From the NCBI GenBank assembly GCA_050084515.1, contig CM114275.1:27776001-27840000 (forward strand): 64,000 nt of DNA. The letters run 5' to 3'. This document shows positions 19,343 through 32,699 of this stretch, piece after piece (position 1 is the stretch's first letter; each line of letters opens with the position of its first letter). A program made the translations under genes and the position numbers. This stretch comes from Blasia pusilla (taxonomy: Eukaryota; Marchantiophyta; Marchantiopsida; Blasiales). The notes beneath the pieces were generated by a model. The model made no database searches, was not told where the DNA came from, and worked only from the letters and a program-made list of their open reading frames with translations.

Positions 19343-19535
19343 ACTCTAGTAATTCACCTCCTTCCAACTCTGTGCTTGGCTATCTCCTTCGACCGAGTTG
19401 CTTGTAGCGGCCTTACATAAACCAAGCGAAAAACCCCCCTATTTAGGTTCATATTCAGATAGATTTATTTATTTGGATGGAGCGTCACAATGGTTTCGCA
19501 GCTAATCCCGACTCTAGTAATTCACCTCCTTCCAT
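19343..19535. repeat. 24-bp direct repeat flanking a 144-bp spacer
   Basis: ACTCTAGTAATTCACCTCCT and the next four bases occur at about 19344-19367 and again at about 19512-19535. The first copy begins at the CTAG after the hairpin. Confidence 0.6.
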
Positions 19536-22500
19536 TGTGTTTCCTTTCTGCACTAATCTTTCTCCTCTCATTTATTACACACCCCACCCCATAATTTTTT
19601 CTCCTCTTCTTAAGTAAGCTGTCATTGATTGATTGATACGCCCCTCCCTCCCTCCCTCCCACTCAGGCCGCCAGAGTCCATACTCTCCTCAAAGTCGCCA
19701 ATCAGTACTTGTACCGCATGTGTGAGTCATTCGTGCTCATGGACATCGAAGGGGAAATTCCGGGGTAAAAAGCGGGACAAGCGATATGCTGTCCCCCAAG
19801 AAAATGACAAACAAGTCCGATCCAGCCTGAGCTTGACAACATTCCGACTCGCAAGGTGAGGCTGCGCATGTGACATCATAATCATCATCCCAATGCGCTT
19901 AGCTATGAGTAAGTCAAATAGTGCTCATAATTTGTAACCTACTACTCCATCGCTCGTTGTGGTCCCTACTCCATCGCCAAGTCAAACACAAATCTCGCTG
20001 CCCGGAGGATTCTTGGATTGCTCTAGAACTTCTGCCGATGGCGTCGACCTATTATCCACCTTCGGCGGTAGGGGTCGAATAATATATATCCGTGTAGTCA
20101 TCTTCGGAGAGCTCCCCTTTTCCTTACCGTGGTATTCATGGTGGCCATTCCTCCTGGAGTTGCGTTTGGTGAGGGGAAGCTCCAGTGGTTCATTCACCGA
20201 GAAACGACTGGAGAGCGTTGCGGTGACGGAAGCGCGGAATTCGGAGGAAAAGGAGCGGACAGAAAGAAAGGAGAAGGGTAGAGATCCGAGATCGGGACGA
20301 CAGGTTTCTTTCCTGCGAGGAAGGGATATGCAGAGAGGAAATATGGATGCGGTTGGTGAAGTGAGAAGGAATTCCTATGCTTTTCTGGTGATGAAGGCGA
20401 AGCGGTGAGATTCTCAAATTCCTGCAGGCCAGCGCAGACGACGTCGAAGGGTCAGGAATAGTGATCAATATCTGACTCGTGCTTATCGGGTTCCAGCACG
20501 CGCCATGTACAGCGCGAGAGAGAGAGGTCGGACGCCCTGCAAGAAAATTCAGAGGTTGTGATGCAGTTTATCGACCTCCTGCAATGATGTGGAACATTCG
20601 TCAAATGTGAGCAGAACTTCGTCATGTTTCCACGTTTTGAAAGCTTAAACTCTTACAGAGAAGAGTCCAACCTGAAATATTGATCACTGAACTTCAAGAT
20701 GAATCTGCAAACAAAAAGTGCGTCAGAATGGACTCCCACTCGCAACCACTTCTGCAGTCCGGGAGGGCCGAGAAACTCTCTACTTCCGCCCAGGTCTTCA
20801 ACTGTTTCCTTGAATTCATCAAATAATCCACGCAAGAGTTCTGCTGGTGTTGGAATAGAACACTCGAGTGTGAATCATCAAAGGTAATCAATGTCCCAAA
20901 GGTGCGCGAGTCCGCCCTGAAAACCCATCGCGGTCGTCAAGGGCACAGGGCAGCGCCTCCATTATTTGATCGTCTTGCGGCTTTCTTCCGAGAACTCAAC
21001 GTACTACGCAGCTCGGGAACTCGTCAAAAACTAAGTGATAATGCTAAGGGGCGTAATCGTGGCTCTGTAGGTTGTAGGTAGAGAGAAGGAGCTCAGAGTA
21101 GCGGAAAACGTCATACGAGTTCTATAGGAAGGCGCAAATCCCGAGCGGAGCACGAATCCCCAGCACAAGACAACGATCATTGAAATCCTTTCCCAGATCG
21201 ATGGAAACACTGCACAGTGCTGACCGGTCTCACCTTCTAGATTTATTTGTAACACTGCGAGTCGTAGACTCAAAGCCGTGTGTGGTCACTCGAGCATCAG
21301 CATGGGCTACTTTGTAGATCTAGTCGTTCAGATGATTCTTGTTCTTCTCGGTCACGTGAAGGAACGCGCTTGATGACAACATCAAGATACGGTTCTTTAG
21401 AAGAAGGTTGGATTTCGGATTCTGAAAAAGTCTCACAGCCAGATTTAATCAGGTTCGCATTCTGATTCCTTCCGTTTTTTCTACGACGAGGGAGACGACA
21501 TTCTCAGGATTTCGGTGAACACTAGGTCCGTGAGAAGAGTTACGACCTTTACTTTGCAGCGCATGCAATCGGTAATCGAGCACTTTGGAACTTGTAGGCG
21601 GTATGTCTCTCGGTCGGAGATAATTTCTGATAGACCGATCTCTGACATGTTGGAAAGAATTCTTTCAGGGTTTCTTGATGCCAAGGCCCTACCAAGCACA
21701 GCTACACAGGCCATTCGAGCATGGTGTTAGGTGAAGATATTAAGTCTGTCTCGTCTAATGAAACACGACAGGAAGTCGGAGCTCTAGACAACCTGATCAG
21801 TCTTTCTTCCACGGAGCAAATAAATTATCTACGGGTGGAGCATAGCACGACACCAGCTCCATATCCGTACCTCAATGAATCGATTGCTTGTAGGTAGGCC
21901 TCCCTCCGGAAAGTTTGAGTTATACAGCAAAGTGATCTGAACAAGATGATTACAAAGATGATCTTAGCATAAAATATTAAAGCGTCAATTTGAAATAGAA
22001 AAGGGAAATTGAATATTGTCTTACGTTCGGTGCAGCAGTCTCCAACGTTTCTTTTACGCAGATGTTTTCAGATGAGTCTTCTGGCCTCCTGCTTCGAGGT
22101 GCTGCGTCTGCTCCTTCCCAGATGTATCAAACGTACACGCAGGTCTAGGGAGAGTGTGAAACGTAAGTAAGCCGCCAGCATCTAGCCAGATGACCAAACA
22201 TATCTCCAATTCCATCCGGTAGAGCCTCTGCCGAATAAAAAAAATTCATCATGTGTATAATTTTGCCGTCTGCGCAGGAGATGGATGCTCTTGACACATG
22301 GATCACACTCGAGACTATATCGATTTCTAGTTGTAGCTGGCAACGACTGACAATCGGGCGTTTGCTGTCGTTTCCGGTCTCAGACTGCTGCGAAAAGGTT
22401 TTCCATGTGATTAGATCCTCGTAGGACCGACTACTAGTCTCTGCGGAGAGTGTTGCTCCTGATTGAACTGTTACCATGGACGTACCGGCTGCTCAAGCTG

Positions 22501-22664
22501 GATAATCATTTCGCTCACTGAGTGGATGGAAGGGATCCAAACAACCTCGATTTCCTTTACCAAAGACGGCAGCTTACGCCAAAGCACGCCGCTCTGGACA
22601 GCCATCGTCTTGCCGTGTTCGGAAGCTAGGCATAGTGGCTTATCAAAATTTTGGCAAGATGTCA
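19536..22664. other. Unassigned region, no gene recognised
   Basis: Short open frames on both strands, none with a domain I recognise. CCCT-rich tract at about 19645-19662. Composition is less AT-rich than the flanks. Exons of a spliced plant gene cannot be excluded by eye. Confidence 0.35.
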
Positions 22665-22706
22665 CTCTAACCTCACTGGGAGCCTCTGCTCCCAGTGAGG
22701 TTAGAG
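22665..22706. repeat. Perfect 19-bp hairpin with 4-nt loop
   Basis: CTCTAACCTCACTGGGAGC (22665-22683), loop CTCT, then its exact reverse complement (22688-22706). A perfect 19-bp stem by chance is very unlikely. It could be a mobile-element end or a recent small inverted duplication. It is too short to call a miRNA precursor. Confidence 0.85.
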
Positions 22707-25700
22707 AGACATAATAATCTCCTCGTGCTGTAAGCGCGGCAGTTGTCCCACCGGAGCACGACGTGAATATTGAATTTCCGCTTTCACGATGAATTTGAGG
22801 ATTCCGTACAATTTGGTGAGTCGTCACAGATGATTCTGGCGCGATTGTTCTTGACACTTACAGCAGATTTGGATCTCTACACCTGCTCGCTGAGATGAAT
22901 CACAGGATGTCGGACATTGCACGGCCGCAATCAAACACGGTCATCGTTAACCCTAGGTCGATCAGTCTTACTCATCTGTCCGTCAGTGTTCTTGCCAGCT
23001 ATCAGTGAAAGTCACCTATCCTGATCGTCAGGGTATTGTACCTCATGTTTGGAGTGCAAACCAAGTCTGCAACTGTCACACCACTGGATGGAACAGGCGA
23101 CGTGTAATAGAATGAGATAGTCGAGTGTCGCTTCACAACTCAGCTTGACTCGTCTTAGAGTTCCGCTGCATCAAAGAGGACTGAATTTTAAAGCGTGCGT
23201 TGCCACACTGGAAGGAAGGGAGAAGCTATAGAATTAGGCACATGCTTGTTGAAGCTGACGAGCGATTACCTTAAATAATGGATTAAAGTTTCTAAATCGT
23301 GTTTCGCCACTAAGTCGGTTACACGCGTGTTCTATTCCGACCCGGCTACTTGGTTTGCTGTTTATTCATCCTACAGTGTTCTTTCATTTTAGTTGCGGCT
23401 TCCACTGCGAGTGATGAACGAAGACACATATTTTGGTCGTCTCCGTGTTCTGCGTAGAATTCTCTTTTCCAGCGCACGCTATTGAACAGATTCCACAGGG
23501 ACACAGTATCATGAGGCTTACATATCAAAATAGTACACAGGGCATTAAGATATTGGAAGTGGACGAAATGTGTTTTTCTCCCAAGTTTGCTGATGCGATA
23601 TAAGCTTTTCAGTCATCTTTGATGAATATCGCAAATTCCAGAAGGTGGCAACGGATACGTTCACTTCCATCAATAACGTAAATCCACTTCAGATTTTGGT
23701 CAAGTTCAGATACGCTCTTTCAATTAAAGATACAGCATATACTAGATTCTACACCATATGCCCAGAATCATGGAGGCGTGACTACTAAGTTCGTGGACGG
23801 CAGGCGTGATTTTATTCCTGATTGCGAATTGTACAATTTTCAGATTTCGAAGGCAAAGAACATTGCCTTCCGGTGAACCCAAGGGAATAGAAAGCACGCT
23901 CACGCCTCGACAGGCCAAGACGATTTGCTCCGTCGCTGCGCTGACAGGTCAACTTATTCCAACAAATTTTAATCCTTTCGTCTGGTGCCACTCCTACGTT
24001 CTGTCTCGGGAACCTACCGTTTCCACCGAGTGATGACTTCGACAATTGCATGTTGCAGTAGCCGAGATACATTCCATCTGGGGATCGGAGCTGCTGCGCT
24101 TCACAACAGTACTTGAAGAAACGTCTGTCAAGCGCAGCAGCTTGAACACTTGGACGTCCAAGCGCGTGTCTTGAACAAGTTGTCGGGACCACCCAGCATA
24201 TTACGTTACGTGTAAATCCTGGTCGCAGACGTCGAAACACTTCAAGATCTTCACAATTGCGCGTTGAGGGCCTGTATCTGTCTCGGTTCAACAATGAAGA
24301 AAACGTGCTCATCACAGTGACAAGTTCTCAGAAACTTACCTGCTCAAAATCAGTTCGACGTCATAACACAACCAACCGACAGCTTGCCAACTCCGAAGGC
24401 ACCCAGATGATAGCTTCACAGCAGTTCTTACCAGAATGAAATCGCTTTACCTATATCGGCATGCGCATTACTAGCAAGGCCAAATTCGATAAGTAGTTGG
24501 GACGTTTCCTCTTGGTTCAGGATCACCTTCCGAGGCAGTCTTGACTCAACTCAACGCCACAGCAAAAGAGAATTCTTCATTATCCCTGCCAATTGACCAA
24601 TGGTGGTACATGGAGACCACAGTCTTGCAAACAGATTAAGTAGCACTTTGTCGTCTGCGGCCGTCACCATGTGAGGCATTCACAACTGCTGTTTTCTTTC
24701 ATGCTAGGCGTGAGGAAACGCGGCACAAGACGCTCAAGAGGCACAGAATCGGAATGAATCTTAAGCGCGCTTCCACGTCTAGGTTTTCCCCACGCCATGG
24801 CTGAAAGCACACAATCCAACCTTCAAACAGCAGTGAAGCGGTGGCTCAGGGAGCAGTAGACAAAAATGCAATGCATGGTTGCAAACCTATGGTCTCCATG
24901 TACCACCGTTGCTCAGGAGGTCAATGCATCAAAACTCGCCAGGATCGTCTCCTGTAAGCCGCTACTCGTCGTCTGATCATGAGAATGGAGCACATCTTCT
25001 CAAGGCAGTGCTGTACGCTCCGGGACTCGGGAGAGAGATACTACCTGGAGAAAAACTGTCGTGGTCATCACAGGGGATTGGGCATACGAGTTGTACAGCA
25101 CTAATTTCTTTCGTTGACCGATGAGAGGCAGGCTCCACAAAGAACGCTGAAACCAAGAGTTCAAGAAGAGAAGATGCAAGCCTAACACAAGATATGTACG
25201 AACTACGACGGGAAACTTGTATGGATGATTGGACACTTATGGTAAGGGGCGTCTGAAAGACTCGTGGGGAGCTGACCCGCGAGGAGAGACTCGTGTGCAG
25301 CTGCACAAGCCATCCTGTAAATGATTGCATGCAGACACTACGCAGACGATGAGAGATTCAGAGAGAGAAAGCGCAGTGGTGAATAGTTGAGGCTCGGACC
25401 AATGACCTGTCTACGAGCACCAAGATTCATATTTATATTGAGCCGCCTAGCTTAAGTTGCTTCATCTGATCCTCACGCTGCGCAAGCACGCGGCCATAAG
25501 CAAGTTCCGTCAACCACCGCACTGGGGATTTGCATTGGCTATCTGAAATGAGCTCTACCCCACATTTGCGCAGCCCAATCTAATCCCATCCACACTGAAC
25601 AGCTACGACGAGCCATTCTGACCAGGTTGCTGAACTACCCTCCATGAACCGGGTAGAGCAACTGCAGAGCTAGCACCTAAAAGACGCGAGGGCCGGATTC

Positions 25701-26099
25701 AGACAGTCTTGCAGGAGTGCTGCAGCACTTTCCAAAACCGTTTACCTAAACAAACTCCGCATTACATCGGACGTGTAAAGTCGAAGTTTGGCCAGGTTTT
25801 CCCTAGCATTGGAAGTCCCTGTCAGGACTACGGACCAACCCGCAAAGCTCCAAAAGAAGCAGTTGAGGAAAGGATGGGGGAGCACGAGGCCTCCCAGAAT
25901 TATTATGAAGTGGGTTTTCAGGCCCTTCGCCAACTGGTCCAACTCACGATTCTTTTCTCCGTCGTAATAATTCTCTCTCCGGGGTGCCCTCAAATCCACC
26001 TGGCACGTGCTCTTCCACTCTTCACGGCTTCGTCCTTCCTTCCGTCCTTCTCTGGCCCTCACTCTCCACTCCCCGGTCATGGCCCGCCCGCATGACTTC
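22707..26099. other. Unassigned region, no gene recognised
   Basis: The longest frame is 167 residues on the minus strand (23812-24315), with no recognised motif. The region looks non-coding or made of short exons. No repeat family from elsewhere in the window was seen in it. Confidence 0.35.
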
Positions 26100-27210
26100 T
26101 TTTTTTCCCCCCTTCACCGTTCCCTCCCACGGACCCGGGGACCGGCGCTCGCTTTCGGCGATGCTCAAGCTCAAGTTCAACGTCTACGCTCCGCTCGGGT
26201 TATGCTGCATAGTGCGAAAACACCGCACTCGGTGAGATCGATGAGAATCCCGACGCCCGCGCTTTATTCCCCCTGCCCTCGTGGTCGCCTCGTGTGAACG
26301 AATCCCCGAGAGAATTGAACCATCGCTTCGCTACACTTCCAGCGGCCGCAGCAGGCAGAGCGCCCTCGCCTCGTCTACAGTATGCACTACTCGCACAGAC
26401 TATTGGAGCGGCGGCCATAGCTCACCACGCCCCGCGTCGTTTCCTCCTCCCGCCCGGGATTAGGGCTCCACGGCGTAGCAATTAGGGTTTCACCGCGAGG
26501 CCGTACCGCCGTGTCGGGCTCGTTGGCCACGTACGCGTCTTCATGGGCATGCAGGCAACAGGTCATGCGACGTGTCCTCCACTTGGTCGTCCACTTTGCG
26601 CGGATACTGGACTGGTACATCGCCACCGTCTTCTCGCGGCGATTTCACCAGGCGAACGGACGATTTTACCCGCCAGGTTTAATTACTTATATCTAGAGGT
26701 AGGATATCGATAATCGATTTCAAAGTTTCCCACCCAAAGGCACGCGACTTTGGAGCCCAGCGATTATCCCGGTTAGCCGGGATTTCCGGCGCCTCCACTC
26801 TAGCCAGGCTCCGCTTCTTGTTTCGATCGATGACGGTTTCCGTTTAGGGTGAACGTCCCGTCTCGTATAATAAGACGCGCGGCGAGGAGGTGGGGGACAT
26901 GACGTGAGGAAATCGCTTCTCGGGCTATTCGTCCTACATCTGGCGTGATGACAGAATGGTCCCGGAGGAGGCGGGGGGAAATCCAAAAGGTCTAAATTAA
27001 ACGCCACTTTTTTTTGGGGCGCCTATCACGCGTGCTAGATGTCTAAAAGCAGCCTAGAGGTTGACACTCCCTCTTCGCTCTCGATTCCGAGCGAAAGAAA
27101 AGGATTGGTAGCTAGTAGCTACAGCTAGCAGAGAGTCATCATCGTCCCTCTCTCTCTCTTCCATTATTTGGCGTTGCAGGCGGGAAGTGACTGCGACTTG
27201 CTACTCGAAG
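26100..27210. promoter_or_regulatory. GC- and CpG-rich segment, possible promoter/5'-UTR
   Basis: Richer in CG dinucleotides than any other part of the window, with plant 5'-UTR-like features: ATTAGGGTTTC at about 26481, a CT-rich tract at about 27147-27166 and a TTGCAGGCGGG acceptor-like site at about 27174. A short frame beginning ATGTCAACAG at 27210 reads 49 codons to a stop. No protein similarity recognised. The call is inference. Confidence 0.25.
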
Positions 27211-28364
27211 ATGTCAACAGACCCCGTTGTGCTTCCACGTATTCCGCAATCGAGACCTCATGGAATTCCAGTATGGCGGAGGAGGTCTAGTTATGGTCTA
27301 GTTCATCATGCATTTTTATCGAGGTTCTTGAAAATAAATATTCCGGCAAATCCGTAGAATGTTCATCTTCAGCGCAGAAAATTTTAAAATTTTCTTGCGT
27401 AGGCTCCGGCACTATGATTTTGTGGTCCGGCATACAGGAGTCGTGGTAGTTTTGGTAAGGGTGGGAGAGATGCGGTGAGGTAGAGGTATCTATCAAATCG
27501 GCCGCACTGCTTATGTTGTCACGATTCACTTGAGAGCATCTTCACTACCATCAAAACCGAAACTTGTGAGGACCGAGTCGCAACTTCGATATAAGGACGC
27601 AAATTCCTGGTAAATCTTGTGGCCTCTAATTTAAGACGACTGATGTAGGTCATTATGTTCGCTGCGTTGCAATCGAACACGATGACAAAGTAAAGAACGG
27701 TACCATCATTGCGACCACACTTCCTTGGAATTATTTGCTCTGGACATGAGTACCGTCGTGAAATTGCCACAGTTTTTTAGCGGTTTCCCGGATTGCGATC
27801 ATGCCAATAACATATTCAAGAAAAGGGAGCTAATGATGTACAGTTATAGCCTACGCTCGTTTGGATCCGTGACACTACACATTCCAAGGAATTCCTCTCG
27901 ATATTCATTTTATGGTACTCTCATTCTACGCAGACACTAGATAATGATTGGTAGTGTTGGTGCTGGCCCCGGCAGCTGGGGAAAGTCGAAACTTCAATGA
28001 TTGTTTGTTTCTTGTTCTTTAGCACTCACTAGTGCTCCCATCTCGACATTCACACACGTTCCCGACCCCCTATCCTCCAATCTTGAGACCTGGACTTTTA
28101 TTTATTTTTACCTTGCTGCCTATGACCTATGTGACGAATTGGGGGTAGGTTTCTTAAAAAATCGTATCCCTCGTCCTCATTCACATTGTGTAATGGATAC
28201 GCAAAGTCCTAGTTAAAAGCTAAGCTGGATTTACCTCGGATGAAGAAGCCGGTGAAGGTATCGGCACATATTATATTACCCTAAATCTCACATTGAATAG
28301 TCCTGCGTTCTTTCTCCAGTCCTCCCCGTGTACCTTGCACTGCCCACGAGAGTAATGGCCCTCA
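27211..28364. other. No recognised gene
   Basis: Short frames on both strands only (up to 83 residues). Nothing recognised. Confidence 0.35.
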
Positions 28365-28522
28365 TTCCTTCCTTCCTTCCTTCCTCCTCCTCCTCCTCCT
28401 CCTTCCTCTCTCTCTTTCTCTCTCCTCTCTCATGCTTACCTTCCCCACTTTTTCTTCTCTCTTCCTTTCCTCCCTCCCCTGTCAGCTCACGAGTCACGGC
28501 CTCGCACTCTCTCTCTCTCCCC
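28365..28522. repeat. CT-rich low-complexity tract
   Basis: CCTT units, then CTC and CTCT runs, with further CT runs to 28520. The frames seen across it are Ser/Leu- or Glu/Arg-rich artefacts of the repeat. Confidence 0.85.
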
Positions 28523-30599
28523 TAATCTGTAACCCCTCGCGTGCCGCCCTTTCTCGCGGTCAACCCGATGCTTCCAAAAATGACACTACACAGTGGATTC
28601 GCTCGTTGTTGTCGTCGAATTCTTAACCAAATTGGAGGACCTTCACGGGTGGGAACGGTTGGAGTACCGGCCCCCTAAAGATAAAGACAATAAGTAATGA
28701 TTACTAATCAGTCCCCCCCCCTCTCCCCCACTGTTTGTAGCCGGGAGCAGGTCAGGGATCCTTCTTCGCCACGGGAAAGGTAAATGTTCTTGTAAACCTC
28801 ATCCTGTTTTAAATTGAAATGGAATCTTTCCTTCCTTGGGATGAATGTTTAGAGCAATGCTCGGAAAGAACCGGCATTCTTCGTAAAAGCAGCCGGTTGA
28901 GAATGAGTGATTTCCGATTCAAGTCTGAAACTTTAGGAAATTTTCCGACGTGAAAAGTAGGTTTTCTTTGTTAAATTAAAAAAAAACCGGCTACCATGGT
29001 GAAATTGCCGATTACTTTGATCTTTCTCTCGGAAAAGTACCGGTATGCGTCAAAATCCTTGCCGAGCACTGGTTTAGAGGGGGAAGGACCGAACTCGAAA
29101 GTAAAACATGGTTATGGGTTGGTATGGGTAAGACGCATAAATCTTGGAGTTGAACTCGAAAGCGAATTAGGGGTGGGTACGCGTATCCGTCGTACATCAT
29201 ATTTGATATTCCTATCGTCCGCCTGAGAGTTTGTGAGCAATGAATGATTCGAAAAACGGTGAGAACACTACTCTTTCGCTTCGGAAGACGACGCTTTGGA
29301 AGGGGCTTTAGGCTGGCCTTTAGCGGTAGGAGAGAACCCCGACCTGAGATTCCACATTCCTGACACTCAGTGTTGTCGAGTCTTGTTTAGGATTCGAGCG
29401 AAACCGCGTTGTAATGATTTTGTAGATGAACCTTTAAAAGATTAGGTTTACCAACGTCAATATACAAAAGCTCCTTTTAAGTTTGTACTACCACTGTTTC
29501 TAATATAACTATTTATGTCCTTCCTTATATTAAGCCCTACTAATCTATAAACCGAATATGGAGACAGGCTGGTCTTCTATCCGTAGAAAGGTGACTTTCA
29601 TTTCGAATCGTTTCTGTGCATATATAAAATAGACAGAAACGTGAACAATTCGATTAGAAAGTCGTACCCTTTATCCACATGCAAGACTTGCGTCGGAATG
29701 CACTCTCTCCACCCTCAAGATTACCCCACACATCTAATATAACACACCCTACTTAATAATATCCTGGCGAGGTTGGCCAGCAGGAGTCTGAGGGAGGCAG
29801 TAAATTTTCCCCACTATTTATTCCGATAGGGGGGGGGCAGAGGGGCTATTAGAGGGAAATCTTTAGGGGGACGATGGAGTCAGACTAGGCTCGGGCAGAG
29901 AGGGGGGAGGGGCTTTAGGGGGCCGATCGAGTCAGAGTTCCCTCTGCGGAGTCTGGACTCTGGAAAGCCTAGACGAGTCTCGGGTTGACGGTCAACAAAC
30001 TCTGCCGGGACTCTGCTTCATTAATGTGAATTAATTTGGAAGCTCAGGTTCCTTTCTATTCTCATCGGACGGGGTACATACAAAGCCCTAGAAGGATGCT
30101 CGGCCCATGACACCATGTGGGAAGTTGCAAGGTTGCAGCTTTCAACTCCGAGTCAACCATCTGATTGCCAGCTCGTCTCTGCCAGTCTCTTTAGCAGACT
30201 CAGCCAAAATAATCGAACTCAACAGAGCGTGCCTCAACGACTCCGCAGTTGCTATGGCAGACGCCCCAGACCTCTACGTCTGGTGTAACCCGATGCACCG
30301 GCATTCAATGCTGTGTTCAGCCCGTCCCACCCCTGGACATCCGCATGGGTTCGCCCGGGACCTCAGCCGCACCCGTTATCTCGAATCTACTACTTCCCGT
30401 CCGTCACCTTGGAATGGCCGCTCCCGCGACGGGAAATCATTCCTGCGCCCGTTTCGCGCCGCTTCCGCCCGCGACGGGAAATCATCCCGGTGCCCACTTC
30501 GCTCGGCGATCACATGGATCATCGACGACGGCCAAATATTACTTCCCGGGTCTCCCGGAAATTAGTCAAGCGCGGGTCAAAGATTAATCCATGAAGACA
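28523..30599. other. Unassigned region with short G-rich and tandem motifs
   Basis: No gene recognised. G-runs near 29830-29920 occur in two similar blocks (AGAGGGG...TTAGGGGG.CGAT.GAGTCAGA). A degenerate two-copy repeat (GCGACGGGAAATCAT at about 30426 and 30471, 45 bp apart) is within a GC-rich stretch. Confidence 0.4.
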
Positions 30600-32699
30600 A
30601 AAGTTTCTACATGCCTCACTTCACATGAGCACCACGTTGTATCACGTGTCACCGTCACCATAAGAAATCGCAACACGTTACAAGGACACTCCCGCATAAT
30701 AATGTAGATGATAGGTTGTATCAAGAAAATTAACTTCCATTAGTAAAAAAAATTCAATGCACGGGGGTGAAATGATAGGGAATGAAAATATTCACATATG
30801 GATGACTACCGTGAAAAACTTAATCATCTTTATACAAAATTTTATTGTGGTTGCCCGTAGAAACATTTTCTTGTTGTTTGGTTGTCACATGTCGAGGAAA
30901 GAGGTGTTTGCGACTCAAGAAGGCACTCTTCAATAATAAAATACATGATATTATGAAATTAGTGGAAACGTAATTAATAAGTTTTTTATATATATACACG
31001 CATTACACCCCGAGACAAATTTTCATATATTTCTTCTATTGATTTTGGAAAAAATAATTTATCTCTTTTCCAATCCCCATCTTTCAATAATTAAAAGAAA
31101 ATCGCTCATTCGATTAAATTTTCCTCCCACTCTAACTTGAAAAATAGAAATAATGTGTCTCCCATTAGTTTGAAGAATGATTCTTGTCCCATTAGAGCCC
31201 TATTATCCTTTTCATTTTTCCCCAAAAGGTTAACTAATTTTCCATCAAAATTAAAATTTAAATCAATTTTTGTCATAAATTTTCTTGGAATGAACCTTGA
31301 AAAAATAATTTCCAATTTTCAAATGAGGACAGATAAATTTTTTTAAAAAGTATCTAGAAGATTTCATCGGGAAGGACATTTGAATTTGAGTTAATTATGA
31401 TCAATTTATTTTTATTAAAAAAGAAGAAGAAAAAATAACCTAATTATTAAAACCTTACCCATTCTTGTTTTACGCTTAGTATAGGATAAACCAGTGTACG
31501 GCCCTTTGCCTACCCCTTCATTAAGGAACCTTCCCTATCCTTTCATTAAGCCACTTGAATGCTAAAAATATACAAATATATATATTTAGAGTCAATTTTA
31601 GTGTTGGCTATATGAGAACAGATTTCGGTGAAAAAAGGTGTTGTGGCACATCCACAAAATGTTATTTAAAAAAGTTCACTATATTTGTGACCGTAATGTA
31701 TTTATTTTAACTTCTTGAATTGGCTTCATGGACAAATTTGATATGTGTCCTTCCTTCATTGGTCTTCAAAGTGATCTAACGCCCTTAATAATATGATTTG
31801 GACAGTTAGTGCTAGGTCCTATGGATACTCGGGTGCCGAAGACTCCCTATATTGTCACACACGGTTAGAATCTAGTAGCCCTCGATTCAACTTATCGGCA
31901 GGATACAAACGAGGATTTGAACCGCAGAAAAGCAGGGTGCATGTCGTTGGGACGTTGCTACCTATGACTGCCACTAATCGACAGAAGGAAGGCACACACA
32001 TAGAGAGAAACAAGTTAACCTCGACGGATATGGGGTCACTTAGGAAAGAAAATTAAGTTATATTGTAGATGGTTAGTCTCCATCCCTATGTTGTGCTTCA
32101 CGCCAATGGACTTGTTATGGACTATGTTCTGTGGCAACGCAGCCGACCATTCTTAGAGGCCTTCTTTTTGTGCATAAATAATCGAAACCGAATTAATAAA
32201 AGTACAACGAAACATCTTTATGTGTTTTTTCATCAAATTGATCTTGTTTCTTTACTTTTAGTTTATATTATTTTGTTATTGGTGAGATTACATTCTTAAA
32301 GTTTCCCCTCTTATTTTGATCACGACATCCTCTATGACTACTCGTTTTACTTTCGAAGACCTATTTGAAACAAAAAGAATTTAGCTTGAATTTTTAAACT
32401 ACAATATGGATGCGATTCAACTCTTTACTTGAAGTGTAACATGTATTCATTTCCCATGTTATAATGTGGATAATGTTATGGACCATTGGCCATAAGAAAA
32501 TACATGAGTAGGGAAGGCAATTCAAATTTTTTGCATAGATTAATCTTATGACTCATTAATGGTCATGGCAAAAGCATGATAGATAGGGAATTGAAATCTA
32601 CGTAGATCAAAAGGAAAACAAGATTCCAATGCAAAATAAAAAGCACAATCTCAACTTATGATAATTTTAGTATCCATCAGATGTTACATAACTCCTCGA
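30600..32699. other. AT-rich region, no gene recognised
   Basis: Very AT-rich with short frames. A less AT-rich patch at about 31793-32050 holds no motif I can assign. Confidence 0.4.

Noticed and set aside
23812-24315. 167-codon open frame on the minus strand
   Set aside because: No recognised motif and overlapping frames on the other strand; likely chance. Kept only as part of the unassigned region.
28288-28497. Glu/Arg-rich minus-strand protein
   Set aside because: Artefact of the CT-rich simple repeat.
31880-31930. TTCAAATCC-like T-loop on the minus strand, possible tRNA
   Set aside because: T-stem pairing is poor and no matching D-arm, anticodon arm or acceptor stem could be fitted.
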